DNA of 64,000 nucleotides, from contig SPDT01000004.1 of the NCBI GenBank assembly GCA_008477525.1, positions 806,001 through 870,000 of the forward strand, in the 5' to 3' direction. The translations under genes and the position numbers were made by a program. The notes beneath the pieces were generated by a model that saw nothing but the letters and a program-made list of their open reading frames with translations, had not been told where the DNA came from and did no database searches. Of the stretch, positions 11,892 to 25,190 are shown one piece after another (the first letter of the stretch is position 1; each line of letters begins with the position of its first letter). The DNA is from Hypomyces perniciosus (lineage: Eukaryota; Ascomycota; Sordariomycetes; Hypocreales; Hypocreaceae).

Positions 11892-12818
11892 GATCGACAA
11901 CGATGGCGACTCGCCCTCGCCACAGGTCTCTCTATCTCAGTGGTTCGGCTTGCGGGGGGGCGGACAATGGATCGTGTGATAGGCTCTGTGATAGACGGAG
12001 ATGATCTTCGAATAGCTGCTGGTGTTTGCCGTGTCGCGGGGGAGGGCGGATCTTAAATCGCCGGCTCGGTTGGCACCTGTTGGGTCTCACTTGGGCGGGC
12101 AGATATGGACAAATGGAGCTGTCTCAAGGCTGCTGCTGCTTCTGCCCCCACACCGACTGGAGAAGCGGACGATATTGATAGGACGAGGCGCAACAGCGTG
12201 TGGTTTGTTCTCGCGATCGATCGTCTTCGGGGCGTTCAAGTCACCAAATCGAGCCGCGTGGTTTGCAGGGTTTGGGGCATGTCAGAACCCTGGCTTGTTG
12301 GCATACACACAGGTAAAAATGATGGCATGCGCTTTTGTGGTGTCACTGCACAGCTTTGGAGATTTGCCAACGCCACAAGGCACCCAATGGTCATGACGCA
12401 ACGAATACACCCCGCCATGTAATTTGTACTACCCGAAGATTAACAGGGGACCGCCGGATCATTCCGACTCCGCCTCTGATTCTGAAGATGGCCTACCCTG
12501 CATTACACTTATCATGATATTGGGGAAAAGATATAGAAAATATTCTAAAAAAAACACGTGGGTACAGTGTACACTTGTTCAGTGATTTACCTAAATTAAT
12601 AGATATCATTTAGATATCTTTGTTTTTTAAGTGCCATTACGACTTATGACCGAAAAGCCTCTATGGTTATTGCTAGAAATAGGGGGGTTGATAGCTTCAA
12701 CACCCTTCACGTCCAACAAATGCACTTTATTCCTGTCAACCTGAATAGTATAAATGTATGAATAGTACCCATATACCCATATTTCCCCAAGTATAAACGA
12801 AATCACTAGCCATACCGT
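11892..12818. other. Intergenic; UBX promoter and ECM29 3' flank
   Basis: No gene seen. An AT-rich part at about 12520-12640 is likely the 3' region shared by the neighbours. Confidence 0.4.
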
Positions 12819-15800
12819 TTATGCTGCTGTCGTGTTTTGACGCCGCGCTTCGTGTACTTCCCGCAAAACCCCTTGCCATGCCTGCTGCACTTCCGGAACA
12901 CGCTCCTCCTGAATCGCCCGATTCACAGCCATCTCCAACTCCTCCAGCCGCACACTAGACCGCCCAAAGACGCCCTGAATGTGAGCTTTCAGTGTCGCAG
13001 AGACGGCATTGGCTCTCTTAAGCCTCTGTGGTTCTGTCCCGACCTCTGCCCGGTCAACATCCAAGCTGGTCAGATACGCCAATAACACACCACTGCTATC
13101 AAACGATGTCGATTCGATATGAGGCTCTGAGGCTGTCATGTCTACCATCAAATCGCCAACGCACTCATACCAGACTTCCCGCTTGATAGCGTCATACTTC
13201 GGACTCGAGACGTATGGCTTCAGGAGCTGGATGACTTCGCCCACAACAGCATGGGCTTGTTTCGTTTTCGAGCGACTGTACCCGCGAGCCACGGCCTCGA
13301 GTCCGTTCTTGGCTGTTTTGGTAGCTAAATCCTCTTTGGAATCCACCTCCATCTTATCCCCGTCGAGCAACTCGTCGAGATATGGCGTAACAATATCAGC
13401 GATACCCTGGAGCATGTCTAGATCAGCTCTAGACTTGGCAAATCCCCACAAGCAGCGAAATGCGTGAACACGATAATCTTCGTTATTCCGCTTCGCTTCA
13501 CGGATCGCAATTTTCTTCATCTGAGCTGCAATCTGGGCATCGTTCTCCCAGAGCGACTTGCCCTTTTCCACAAACTTGGGGTATGACTCCAGCAGTTTCT
13601 CCTTGCCAGGGAATGTCTTCAATGCCAGAGTCTTGTCAAAAACAGGCCAGATGGTTTTCAAGTCTGCCTCTCCAATAGCACCGGAAGCTTCACTAGCACT
13701 AGCTACATCCGATACCATAGCGGCAACGGTGAAAGCCCCGGTGTGACGTAGGGCCCATTGTGTGGTCTCCAGGCAACGTTCCACAAGGGCGACAATCTCT
13801 GGCACGTAGCGTACCACCGTGCGACTGCTTCCAGAGTGCTGATTCCATACCTCTTGGAACACCTTACTCGTGTACTCGTCACTGTCATGAGACCCGAGAT
13901 AAGCAAACGGCAGAAGCTCCGTCTCCTGAGCCGTAAAGTGATCCGGTGACACCTTGGCTAGCGCCACAACGACATCCGCGACCTTCTGCCGACGAGACTC
14001 TTCTTCGGCTTGCAGATAGAGCTTGATTAGCCTCTCGCAAAAGTTTTGCTTGGCATCATCTGGAACAACTCTCATAATGTACGCTGAGGCGCGGGCATAA
14101 GCCTGGCTGACCTCGTCGTTCTTGTCCAGAACTTGCTTCCCCAGCAGGTCTAGGAAACGGCCCGAGACAGATTTGATGTCATTTGTGTGGCGAGTGAAAA
14201 GCGTCGTCAAGACTCTGCTGCAGCCGATCTTGGTAGGCATTCCAATGGCGGTCTTGATGGTGGCTTCCAGTCGAGGAGCGAGTTCAGTCATCACCTCCTC
14301 GTCGATGAAACGCAAGCTATTCTCAATGGCCTCCGAAATTGGAGACTGATTCACCATCTGTGAGCGCAGCTTATCGATCTGCTCTCGACTCTCCTCGCCA
14401 ACTCGTTGGTAATGGTAATTAATCTGCTGAGGCTCGATGGCGCTGAGAAGACCAAGCAGCTGAGGGACCATGTCTGGGATGAACGGCTTGAGATTCTTCC
14501 CACCTCGTTTTGCAATCTTCAGCACTGTAATCGTGGCAAAGACCTGCACATCTTGGACTGAGCTCTCCACTCCTTTATCTGACAACAAAAATGGGAGTGC
14601 TTCTTGCATCATAGCCTGGGCGGCTGATGCATGACTTCCCTCCTCTAGCTGTCGAACAAGGGTGTTGGATAATGCGATGCAGAGTCGGAGAGCACCTTCT
14701 CTGACGCTTCCTTTGACATCATCCAAGACCTTCAGTGCTGCTGTCCAGATATCTCTATAGTATTTCTCATACTGGGGAAACGGCTGTCCCGAGATGAGAT
14801 CGCATATAGCAGCACAACTGGCTTCTCGCATTCTCCACTCTCGCCCCAGGATGCTCTTCAACAAATCATCCATGATGGCATCAAAATGAGTTACAATAGT
14901 GGCGCTTGAATCCCTGACAAGCGCTTTCCAGATGTCCTCCATAGATCGCTGAACATTTGTATTTGGGTCAAATCGATATCTGTAGAGTTTTGGGTATAGT
15001 TTTGGATCAACCTCAGAATCAGAAAGGATGTTGCTGAGGCCGAAACGTCCAAATGCCGACCGGGTAGACCATGTTGCAGCGTTGGCAGCCAGAGACATGA
15101 ACTTGTACACTAATCGCTGGTCTCCGACTTCATTTGCCAAGTTGACGATGTCCTTGTAGGACGTGATGGAGTTGCCTTCTCCAGTTGGCAATGCACCAGG
15201 CTCAAACAACTCGGTCTCCTCATCCACCTTGAGCTGCGTGCTGGAACCAGTAAATGCAGACACAAGGTCCTTAACCAGTGCGCTCTTGAGGTCCGCATCA
15301 CCACGTTCATAGACCAAGGAGAGACCCCGAGAAGCAGTCTCCTGCACCAGTTCATCCCTTGCGCTAAGTAGACGCATAAAGGCGGCCTGAGCCTGTCGCA
15401 ATCGGGATTGAACTTCAGCCAGATGTGAGCAATACTGGACAATGCAGAATAGCCATATGCCAGATGCTTTAAGGAGAGAAGGCTTTGTAGCTTTGCAGTC
15501 TTTGAATAGCTTTTCAAGGACACTGGTGAGGACTGACTGTCGAGCGCCGCTCTGAAAGCTGGTGCCTCTTGGTTCGACATCCATTGCGAGTTTCACGTAG
15601 TTTGAGTCCCAACCAGCTATTGCGCCTGTGATTGTGTCTCCAACGGTGAAGTGCACCTCAACCCTCTTGATTTCATGAAGAGCGAACAGCTCCTTAAGGA
15701 TGATGCCCAAAGTACCTTGAGACCAGCTCTCAGCTTCAGTGTTGTCGGCCTCTGGTTGTGGTAGACCAACAGCTAGTCTACCCAAGGCAATGATTGCTTT

Positions 15801-18423
15801 TTCGTTTCCTTTCTTTGCCTGCTCAGATAACTTCTTCACAACGTTGCTGAGAGAGTAAACTCCATCAGATGGCGGGATTGCAAGCTTTGCCAACCAAAGC
15901 TGAGAGAAAGCGTCCAGAGCGGACTCAAGCAATGACGGAGCGATATTTTCTCCCACGAGAAGCTCAAAGGGATATGTCAAATCAGTCACATGTCCGTTGT
16001 CGTAAAAGACGGACCGAGAGCAGAGATAACCATAAGCCAGCAATGCTCCCTCTGCCGCATTCAGATCAGGCCCAGCGGCCGTCGTGGCGTTGGCAAACAG
16101 AGCATTAAGAGTCCGTACCCAGTTGCTGACGCTATCTGCATCATTTTGCGTATGAGCAGCTAGTATACCCAAAGCCTTGGCACCCAGGCTTCTAATCCTA
16201 CTGTTGTTGGACTTGATGAGAGGAAGAAGATTGGTGCCAGAGTCTGCGACTTGTGCGATCACATGCACTGAGCTTAGTGAGGCAACCTCAACAAACCAGC
16301 GAAGGCACTCTTCCCTAATTGGAGAATCTTCAACCAGAGCACCGGCAAGACAGGATTTGATGTACAAAATCACAGAGGGGTTACTGTCACTCCTGGCTAG
16401 GTATGCTCGGATCTTCTCGCGGGATTTGATGTCCGTTTCCACATGGGCATCAAGCGTCTGCATCCAATCCGGCTGGACGTTGAAGTCATCAAGGGCTGTG
16501 AGAAACATGATCTGTTTGCAATAGCGAAGAGACAAGGGGAATGCATGAATTCTGGTGCCTTGGAAGTTCTGGAACACAGATATGTCCGGTAATGTAGCGA
16601 GGCCAGGTATCAGTTGTGGGGTACGCGGTGGTTCAATACGGGAATTGAAGAAGGTGTTCACCATAGCTTTCCAATCTGGCATTGGAGGATTGGTGTCGCT
16701 GTGAGCAAAGTAGGTCCACGGATCCAGACCTTTATGACCTTGTTCGATGACGTCGCTCCTTTCGTTGGGCAGCCCTGCTACTGCGATAATGTCAATCCAT
16801 CGACCATATATATCGGAAAATGGCAAACATATGTTGGCCCATTTGACAACGGCGTGGCGTGCGCTTCGTACAGCTGGTGGCTCAACTGATTCGGTCATAT
16901 ACAACATAAGTATGGTCCTCAGCGTTCCATCCTGGCTGCCAATGTTCGGGGGAAAATTTACTGCTAAACTCGAAAGAGCTGCATCAATATTGACCACAGT
17001 ATCATTGATTGGATCATCAGATAGCGATTTGAAAAGCCACGATGCTATGTCGATGCGTTTCTTGTCGGGTATGTCGACAGACTGAGCCAGTATGCTAATG
17101 GTCTCGTAAGCTCTCGAACGAAGTTCTACTTCATCGTGTGATACCTCTCGAGTTGTTGGCCAACCCTGGATTTCGATGTAATTTCTCATCTTCTCGATGA
17201 GCTGTGGACCAATTGCAAATCCTTCTTTCGATGGCCCAATCCGAGCAACCCAGAACAAATACTGGAACAGAGCTTTGTGCAGCTTAGTCCGCTGGAGAGT
17301 ACTGGATGGCCTGAGTTCTCGAAAGGTCGGCACTTGAGACTGGTGGGGTAGGAAGTCAAATTCTATCACATCCATGATCCTGGTCGACATTGTCGTCGAA
17401 ATGGCGGATTTAGAAAGCACGGCCAGGATTCGAGTACGGTATGGTGCCGGGAGCAGACAATAAACGTCAAACAATCGGTTCACCAAATCGGCATCCTCCA
17501 TGGAAACCGAACTCCGCTTGATGATCTCTTCAGCGCCAGACGCCACCCGGGTATCATGGCTGGCAGAGGCATAGAGAGCAGGCAAGAACTTTTCCTCGTC
17601 CGTGAATGCTGCACTGGCCAGCAGTGCGACGACCTTGACCTTTAATTCGGAAATTCTCTCAAGAAGCTTTTCAGTACCCGCTCCATCGACAGTAAAGAAG
17701 GCGATTTCTTCCGCGGAGAATGTTGGGTTCGACTGAACCAAACTCCGCACTCCCCCGGGGACTCGCAATCTTAGGAAGAGTGCCAATGATTTGGAAAGGT
17801 ACCTTGCATCGGATTCATCTGCAAGGCCTATGGATTCCCTGAAAGCTTCGTCGTCCTTGGTCCCTCGAGGCGGTATCCGAACATCAAGAATCAGGCGAAG
17901 GATGATGTGGAAGAATGTCGCTGCCCTTGGCTGCCCTTCATCGCCAGAACATCCGCGGAGTGCAAATGAGATAAGCTCTCGCCTATCGTCGACATCAAGT
18001 CGATCCAAGCTATGCAGGATGAATCCAAGGTCAATCTGTTTGATGGCAGCGGTGTCATTGGACATGTATTGCTGGAGTAAGGCCTTCACTGGGAGTACCA
18101 CACTGCTTGCCGTTAGCTAGAATCCATCCGCACTAGCAGGAATCGCCATACGATGGTGGTTGAATGAAGGGTTCTAATCGTGATAATATTTCCATAACCT
18201 GATCTTTGTCAATAGCTGAAAGCAGCTTAGGATATAGATGTACTAGGGGACTCACCCTGGCTCGCACCGAGGCATGTTCGCTCGCAGCCTTCAGAATCAG
18301 GGGAGCCAAATAGCGCTGCAGCACTTGGTGCAGCTTATCCTCCTTATTTGAGACTGCAAAAATTTTGAACTCGACACCTTCTACCAGCTGCAGCTCGCGT
18401 TGTTCCGTTGATGGAGCCGTCAT
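12819..18423 (-). CDS. ECM29: Ecm29, proteasome-associated HEAT-repeat protein
   Basis: Exons 18423..18256, 18198..18152 and 18102..12819 encode 1,832 residues, close to the usual ~1,850. The N-terminus (LQLVEGVEFKIFAVSNKEDK, then KLHQVLQRYLAPLILKAASE) is the Ecm29 family signature. It is followed by HEAT-like helical repeats throughout, including KEGFAIGPQLIEKMR, LLSAIEPQQINYHYQR and the late HEAT block with FQEVWNQHSGSS. Ecm29 tethers the 20S core and 19S cap of the 26S proteasome and responds to faulty or stressed proteasomes. Intron 1 (57 nt, GTGAGT...GATCAG) is a multiple of three without a stop, so retention would insert 19 residues; splicing gives the family-like join RARVMEIL. Intron 2 (GTATGG...GCAG) contains stops, so it must be spliced. 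Confidence 0.93.
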
Positions 18424-21400
18424 GATGGCCAGGGAGATAGATGGGCGGGGAAGCTGGGACGCGGACAGAAAACTCAGGGGTATCACGAACAAGATTGCAA
18501 AACAAATATGAAGAAAAGAATCTTTATTGGGAAGCGGTCATAAAGAGGCAATACTCAAGAGCGCAGCCTTGTAGGCAACTCTGGGTGACGACCTTGTGGT
18601 TCCAATGAATTCTGGAGCATCGCCAACATTAGGCCTACAATGATGTGACGCCAGCCTTCTTGCCCAAGACATTGATGACTAAGCACGGATATCTGGTCAC
18701 TCTACGGAGTACGAGTACGGAGGACAAAGTACAAAGTACAAAGTACTCCATAATATTGCCCATCACCACGTGAGATCGACAGCAAGGATTGGAGTCGTCT
18801 GTCTTGTTGGTCCAGGTAATCGTATTAATTATTGTTCCGTTGGAATGATATGCATGGGACCAAGAAAACACAAGAGATCTGATTAGTTATGATCTGACCG
18901 TCGCGTGAAAGGTTGGATGCCATTTAAAGGTTAGCATCAATACGGAGTAGGCAATTTGGCAATAGCAGACGGATGGATTGCCCTAAACCTCCGCTTTCCC
19001 AGCGTTGGTAAAGATCGACATCTTTTCTTGCTAGTAGGTTACGGAACAGAGTATTCCGTATTACTTCGTAGTCGTGTCTAGGCAGCTATCTACTACTTCG
19101 TACATTACTTGTTTGTCTGTCCTCGTATACAGTTACGGCGCCATGGTGCATGATACTTTGTATGTACATAGTAGTAGGAGGCATGCCTGGGCCTCCAATG
19201 ACCCTCCTGGGCTTCACTACTACTGTGTATACATACATACTCGTACGAAGTAGAAGCTGCGCGTTTCCTCGGATAATTGAGGCTGCCGGAATTTATACTA
19301 GTGCTATGTACATAGGAAGCGAGCACAGATTACTCGTACATGGGTTGTGAGCATTGTTTGCGGGCGGCTTTGCTTGGCGAGCAATGATGCCAGTATGACA
19401 CGAGCATAGACAGGGATGAGTTTTTTTAGAATCAACGTCACAGAGTCGTATTTAGTCATGAGCACGCCAATGAAGTTCCGGCACGGTTTCGAAGTCGTAC
19501 CTCACAATCCCGATTCCGGAGCGGATGGTGTGGGAGAGTGCGGAAGAGTCGGAGGTTGGAGATACACGGCCAAACGCCAAACGGACGAGCAGTTTGTTGT
19601 ACCTCTTTCAGTTTTCACGCTCTGTCTTTCGGATGACTAGGATATTACCCAATTCCTGCAAAAGTAGTTATAGTGAAGCTGGTGGTTGTATCTCTCCTCG
19701 GACGGCCCTGCGAAGCGATAAGATGCTCCATCATCACCGGCTGGCAAAGCTGATTCGAAAAAAAAAATTTGTGTGTGCGCCAGCAGGCTGAGATGGATGT
19801 TCAGACCCACGGTTGTCGTCAGATACGGCCCAATGGGGGCCCTGGGCTTTTGAGCAACGACCCATAAGCCAACGACGCCAACGAAAAGCTCACGATGATG
19901 TGGTGTGCGAAAAGCTTTTGCCGACTAGCACTAGGTCCTGAGCCCCGCAGTTTAGAGACACTCCTTAGAGAGTTGTGAAAAGTATGACAGAGTATAATAT
20001 GCATGCATTATGTACGGAGTAAGACGCTTGTGTACGTACTCACGATCCCCGGTCTCATCGTCACATCCGGGGCTGTCGCGTTCGCAGACAAACAAACCCT
20101 GGATAAACCAGTATTTGTGTATCCTAGGTAGAGTCATGCGGTCTCATATAAACACCGCATAGACAGGGCAAGAAAGGCGGTGACTTTGGTGTCTCAAGCT
20201 GACGCACATGAGGTCGGTCAGCTTCTCAGCATGTTCGTTGAGCTTTCAGCTGAGCTCGGGTGAGGACGACTGCAGGGGGGATGGCAGCCTCGATACAATT
20301 GGGACCGACCTGGATGCCTCAACCAAGGCAACGAGCCCACGGAACCAAGTCCAGGCCTTACCTTATGTTGCACTCATTGCTTCTTCTTCTTCCGATGCTC
20401 CCAAGACTCCAATGCCGCTCCATAGCTGCAGCCCTATCGTGAATGAGGTGGTGCCACTGTGGATATGGGTTTGCAAGACTGTGCACTCCTCTGCTCCGTA
20501 TAATATGCGAGATGCTCTGGAGGCAGCATTTGTCACAGCGACTGCTGACCACGGACCGGCTGGCTCTGTTATCCTGGTCGAGTGCGGGCTGGTTCGTCAA
20601 ATAAACTTGGCCCTAACACTGTACGAGAACATCCGCACAGCCAGCATGTCAAATAGGCACCCGACAATTCTCTCTCGAGGCTGTCCTCCACCAGCAAGCA
20701 GCACCCAGCTACCTGGAAACGCCTCCCATTTGCCCGTCGTTTGCGACGCTTGGGTGGACGGTGTTGTGCAGGAGCGCCACTCTTAGACTCCAGCCCAACC
20801 AAAGGCCGAGCAAAGAAAGCCCTGGGGCTCGAGACCATTTGGGCTAAAGACAGGGGAGGGGTGGCAGACCTGGCGTGGTGAGGAGCCAGGGGGGAGAGGT
20901 GTACGATCGAGACGGCTCAGAAACAAGATCCAACCGCGCGAGCTTCGTCGGTGTTTTCATTGGAGTTCGTACGGCCAAAGAAGCGAAGCAATCGAATAGG
21001 TGCGGGACATGTTTAATGATGTCGCGTCGAGGTATGCATGGAAAACCGGCATTGCCCTTGTTTGTTGGCTTGGTCGGATGCGTGTGTACTCGTAAAACCA
21101 TGCAGGGGCTTGGTTGATATAGAACTGGCTTAAGACACAACAGCCATCGACCCAGGCTACACCCGTCGTCGTCGATTGTGACGATAAGAGTGCTTCGTAG
21201 GGAGTGCTTCGTAGGGAATGCTCCCTTGGCAAACGGGCCCTGTTGAAACCCCAGAGCGAGAATTGGCCGAAATGAGTGTCTGGGAGATAGCAATGTTTGC
21301 GCGCGTGGTCGCTTGGTTGCCAACATTCGATCTGGGTGTCTGGCATGCTTCGAAACGCTGTCCGGGAAACGACTTGCTTCCCCATTTGTGTGACCCCACC

Positions 21401-21953
21401 GGTAGAAGAGGCGACGCGAACGGCTATCATATCATATCATCATCCAGGCAAACATGGGAGAAGTGAGACGCATCTAGAGAGCCGAGACATGTTGCTTTTT
21501 CCGCCCTTGACGGTGTGCAAGGTGCAGCAAGGCAGCCAGAAGGCATCTGATATCAGTACGAGTACGTACTCGCACGTCGTACAAAGTACGTGTACGTAAG
21601 GTAGTACCCATTCAAGGGCGATTTGACGACATGCTTGATTCCGAATGTCCGTCATGTCTCCCTGATGTACGAAGTATTGCCATTGGAAAGTGATGTGACA
21701 GTTAGTATCTTCTGGCTGTGTCAACATACACCCTGGGTAGAGGTACAGTCACATACCTAACGTCTTCGGAACACACATATTACTCGATTAAATTACAGTC
21801 TTGGTCTGACACATTCCACCAGACCGCGACTATCAAACTCTAATGCTTGTTGCATCTTCGGACTTCCAATGTACTGCAACACATGTATTCGGATGAGGCA
21901 CGCGGACAAATGGACGGAAGCCCTCTGTTTCCAGAACTATCTCTACCAACGGA

Positions 21954-22014
21954 GATAGTGGAAGAGAGAGTGGAAGAGAGAGTAGAAGAGAGAGGGGAAG
22001 AGAGAGGGGAGTGC
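21954..22014. repeat. Short purine-rich tandem repeat
   Basis: Four to five degenerate copies of gtggaagagaga. Purine strand is the plus strand. No coding context. Confidence 0.7.
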
Positions 22015-22777
22015 CTACTCTACAATTACTATCTTCGCTACCCTTATCTGTAGGTAAACCAAGCTACCTGCCTATCAATGCCATGTGCTTCGTACATTGG
22101 AAATATGCTCTGATATCTATCTATATTGTACAAAAGGCAACACGCAACAAGAAGCAAAAACAACAACAAAGCTTAGAAGCATCCCCGCCCTGCCAATGCG
22201 ACCTGCATAGCCTTTCGGCGCGTCAATTGCTGCTTTGCTCGCCTGCCGAGGACCCCTTCTTTCGGCTTCCAAATGTTGCTGCACGATTTCAAGATCCACA
22301 GAAGTGCCTTTAGCTAGGGCGAGCATTGTATCCAGTTAGACCCGCGAACGGACCTGTGAGGAGCCGTGAATTGTGCCAAAAGATGTGTTGAGACGGGGAC
22401 AAACCTTGTGTTAGTGACACACCCTCTTCGGGCAAACGCGTTTTGATGAGAGATTGAATGAAGCTTCCTCAGCCCTTGGCCCACCACCACAAACAGGTAT
22501 TTTCCATGGCCTTCGGAGGCATTGGGACTACTTGACGGATTCATGGCGAGGGGGCATGCTGTTTTCGGCATTTGTAGCCGGAAGTGGAGGATGCCGACTT
22601 GCTGCTTGCTGCTTTCGTCCTCTTGTAATCCACGTGTCTTGGGCCGAGATTAATGACACGCATGCGGCTATCTGGACAGGGCAAATTGCTAAAGGCATTG
22701 TCTCTTCGTGTCTGCGAGAAAGAAGCAAAGTTCGTTCGACAGGTGGGTACCAGGTAGCACTACTCGGCCACAGCCCA

Positions 22778-22811
22778 TAGCCCAAAGCCCAAAGCCCAAA
22801 GCCCATAGCAC
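22778..22811. repeat. cccaaag/cccatag tandem repeat
   Basis: Four to five copies of agcccaaa/agcccata in a row. Confidence 0.65.
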
Positions 22812-24140
22812 ATGTCGACATCATCAAATCGGTGCCCGCGACGATGATGATGGTTGATGATGCGCCACCAACAGCCTCCAGCAAGAACCGGTGCGTGCGC
22901 CAGCATTAGCAGAATCGTTCTCTCCCCAGGACCCCGGTTTTCCATGGCATCAGAGCGTCCAGCCCGGCGAGTGCGAGAGTCATTCCTTCTCGCAGGAGCA
23001 AGGTCCAGTGCTGCTCGGTCCAGCGCCACCATCCACACACGCCCACCATGTGCCAGCTTTGCACAGGGCTTTTCCGGCCTCTGCCTGTTCGTTCGTTCGT
23101 CCGCTGGTTAGTTCGTTAGTGCTCGATCCGTCCATAGATACTACATACTTGCCGCTCCCTCTCGTCCTCGCCCTCTCCCTCTCCCCACAGTGTGTTTCTT
23201 GTTCTGTTTCTTGTTGCCCGCAATTTTTGCAGAGAATTCGTTCTTCGCTGCGTGATTGTGTGTGTTGCTCTTGCCGTCCTCGTTTGCTGCTTTGCGCCCT
23301 GTTGTCTGGATTTGATCGTCCTTGATCATTTGGCCAATATCTCGCAAAGTGCTGTACTACTCGGTGGTCATCGTCGACATCTCACTCACCTAAACGACGA
23401 GCCCACTCTGCCTACAAGCCCTCCCCCCCCCGCTCCTCTGTTCTCTGTCTTCAATCTCCTGTCTTCAGTCTCCTGTCTCCTGTCTCCTGTTGTCTGTCGG
23501 CCGCAACCTAGGCTCTTTAGCAGCTTTCCGGCCGTGTGTTTATACGAGTATTCGTCTGCTCGTGTTGTGGGCGGATTTCCGTGAGTGTTTCAGCGCCCTT
23601 GGTGCCACCCAACCAGCTAAGAGAACCTGAGATCGAAAAAAGATCGCCTTGTCGCGAAAAGGCCACACCCCCCTGGTCGATCCTGGTCGATAATTTGACC
23701 CTGCCCTCGCCTAACTAATCCCCGCGCGACCCGGTCCAGGCTGTGCAGCGTCGACCTGTGTGTGTGTGTGCGTGTGTGTGTGTCTGTCCAACGAGAGGGC
23801 CAGTACCAGCACCAGCTCGACAAGGGAGAGAAAAAAAAAAGCTCGCCCGCTACCTGCCGCACGCTGTCCCGCGACTTTGGACTCTTTTCTTTCATTCACC
23901 ACTTCCTCTTCCCCATCTCTCTTTTTTTTCGTCACGGCTGCTACGGTTCTTCCTTGCGCGTGTTTCGGAATATCGGCTGAGAGAGTTAACGGTTGTTTTT
24001 GCCGGCGCTTAAAAGTGAGTTTTCCTGATTGATTGCTTTTTTTTTCTCTCTCCTCTGTGAATTCCCCTCTTGTCTGTGCTGTTGGGTCGGATATGTGGTG
24101 TTTTGCGCGTGTGGGATGTTGGATCCGAGAGCGTTACCCC

Positions 24141-25190
24141 TCGATGGCGATGACGAAACCGACAAATATCAACTGCGACTCGAGTCTTCCCTATGCGCGA
24201 GATGGAGAAGATGGTCTGGAGCGACGCAATCAATCGACTGAAGGCCTCTATGTGCGCGGTTCTGCGCAAATTGGCTGTATTCCGATCGCGCCGCTGTCGC
24301 TGTATCTGTCCCGTGGTTCGCGCACCATCTCTACGTCGAGTCATTGTGATCGCATTGATAATACCGCATTGGCGCCTACGGCCTTCTTCATGCGGCATCC
24401 CGAATCATTCCCCGGAGGGAACTCCAATCTTCCGGTGTCTCTGTTCCCTGGACAGTTTGCGTCGGCGTTTGCGATTGACGAACGCCCACAACTCGATCAT
24501 CCTTCCGCCTAGTTCGATGCGACGCGAGGCGCCCAGACATATGATACACTCGGACTGCCTCCTCCATACGAAACAATGGCTGAGCCACAAATTCTTGGAG
24601 GATCCATCGTCAGGAGTATGGGAGTGGGCTTTGCGACTTTGTCGACGCGGAGCCTATGTTGAGCGCTTCTTGGATCGCGCGCGCTCTGCAACGTTATTGT
24701 CTCGTGTACTGCTATCTTCCCCATATCGGAGACCGAGTATACATTCGATCGACTAGTGTGCGACGGTGGTTCGACAGAAGAGTTTCCAGGCTTGGCGTTT
24801 CGATATGACATCCCTCAACCACGTCTCCCCATACCCCATGGACTTGGGGACTGCGGAGCCTGGGCTAGTATTGTGGAGATGCTGGGCTAATGCCCTCAAC
24901 CAACCTCTTGGAGACTGGTTACGCCTCAATCCCATCTGGAGGGGGGCCTTGGTTCTATATCGATGCGTCCGTTCGCCTTATCCTTGCGATTCTCCGTGCG
25001 GACATGGCTACTCACACGCGCGAATAACCGTTTCGCCGTCTTCCACAAATGTTACCTCAAGTCTGTAACTGTTATCGTCAACTGTTCTGGAAAGCCAAAC
25101 CTCTCTTTCTTGCGAATACTCAGGATACGCTGCGAACTGGAGCATATAAACAGTCCTGGTACACTTGTGCAATGCCATGACGAGCTGTGA
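24141..25190 (+). other. Stop-poor segment, possible degraded or hypothetical gene
   Basis: The frame of the ATG near 24141 runs about 350 codons with only three stops (near 24510, 24658 and 24888). The text looks protein-like (RDGEDGLERRNQSTEGLY, TYDTLGLPPPYETM, GLGDCGAWASIVEMLG). Each stop could come from a glutamine or arginine codon by a single C-to-T change. Against this, the overlapping frame is also open for long stretches, so composition alone may explain it. No family recognised. Confidence 0.2.

Noticed and set aside
20208..20786. 192-codon plus-strand ORF
   Set aside because: No family, no splice context, and dense palindromes nearby; kept only as a remark in the gene-poor region.
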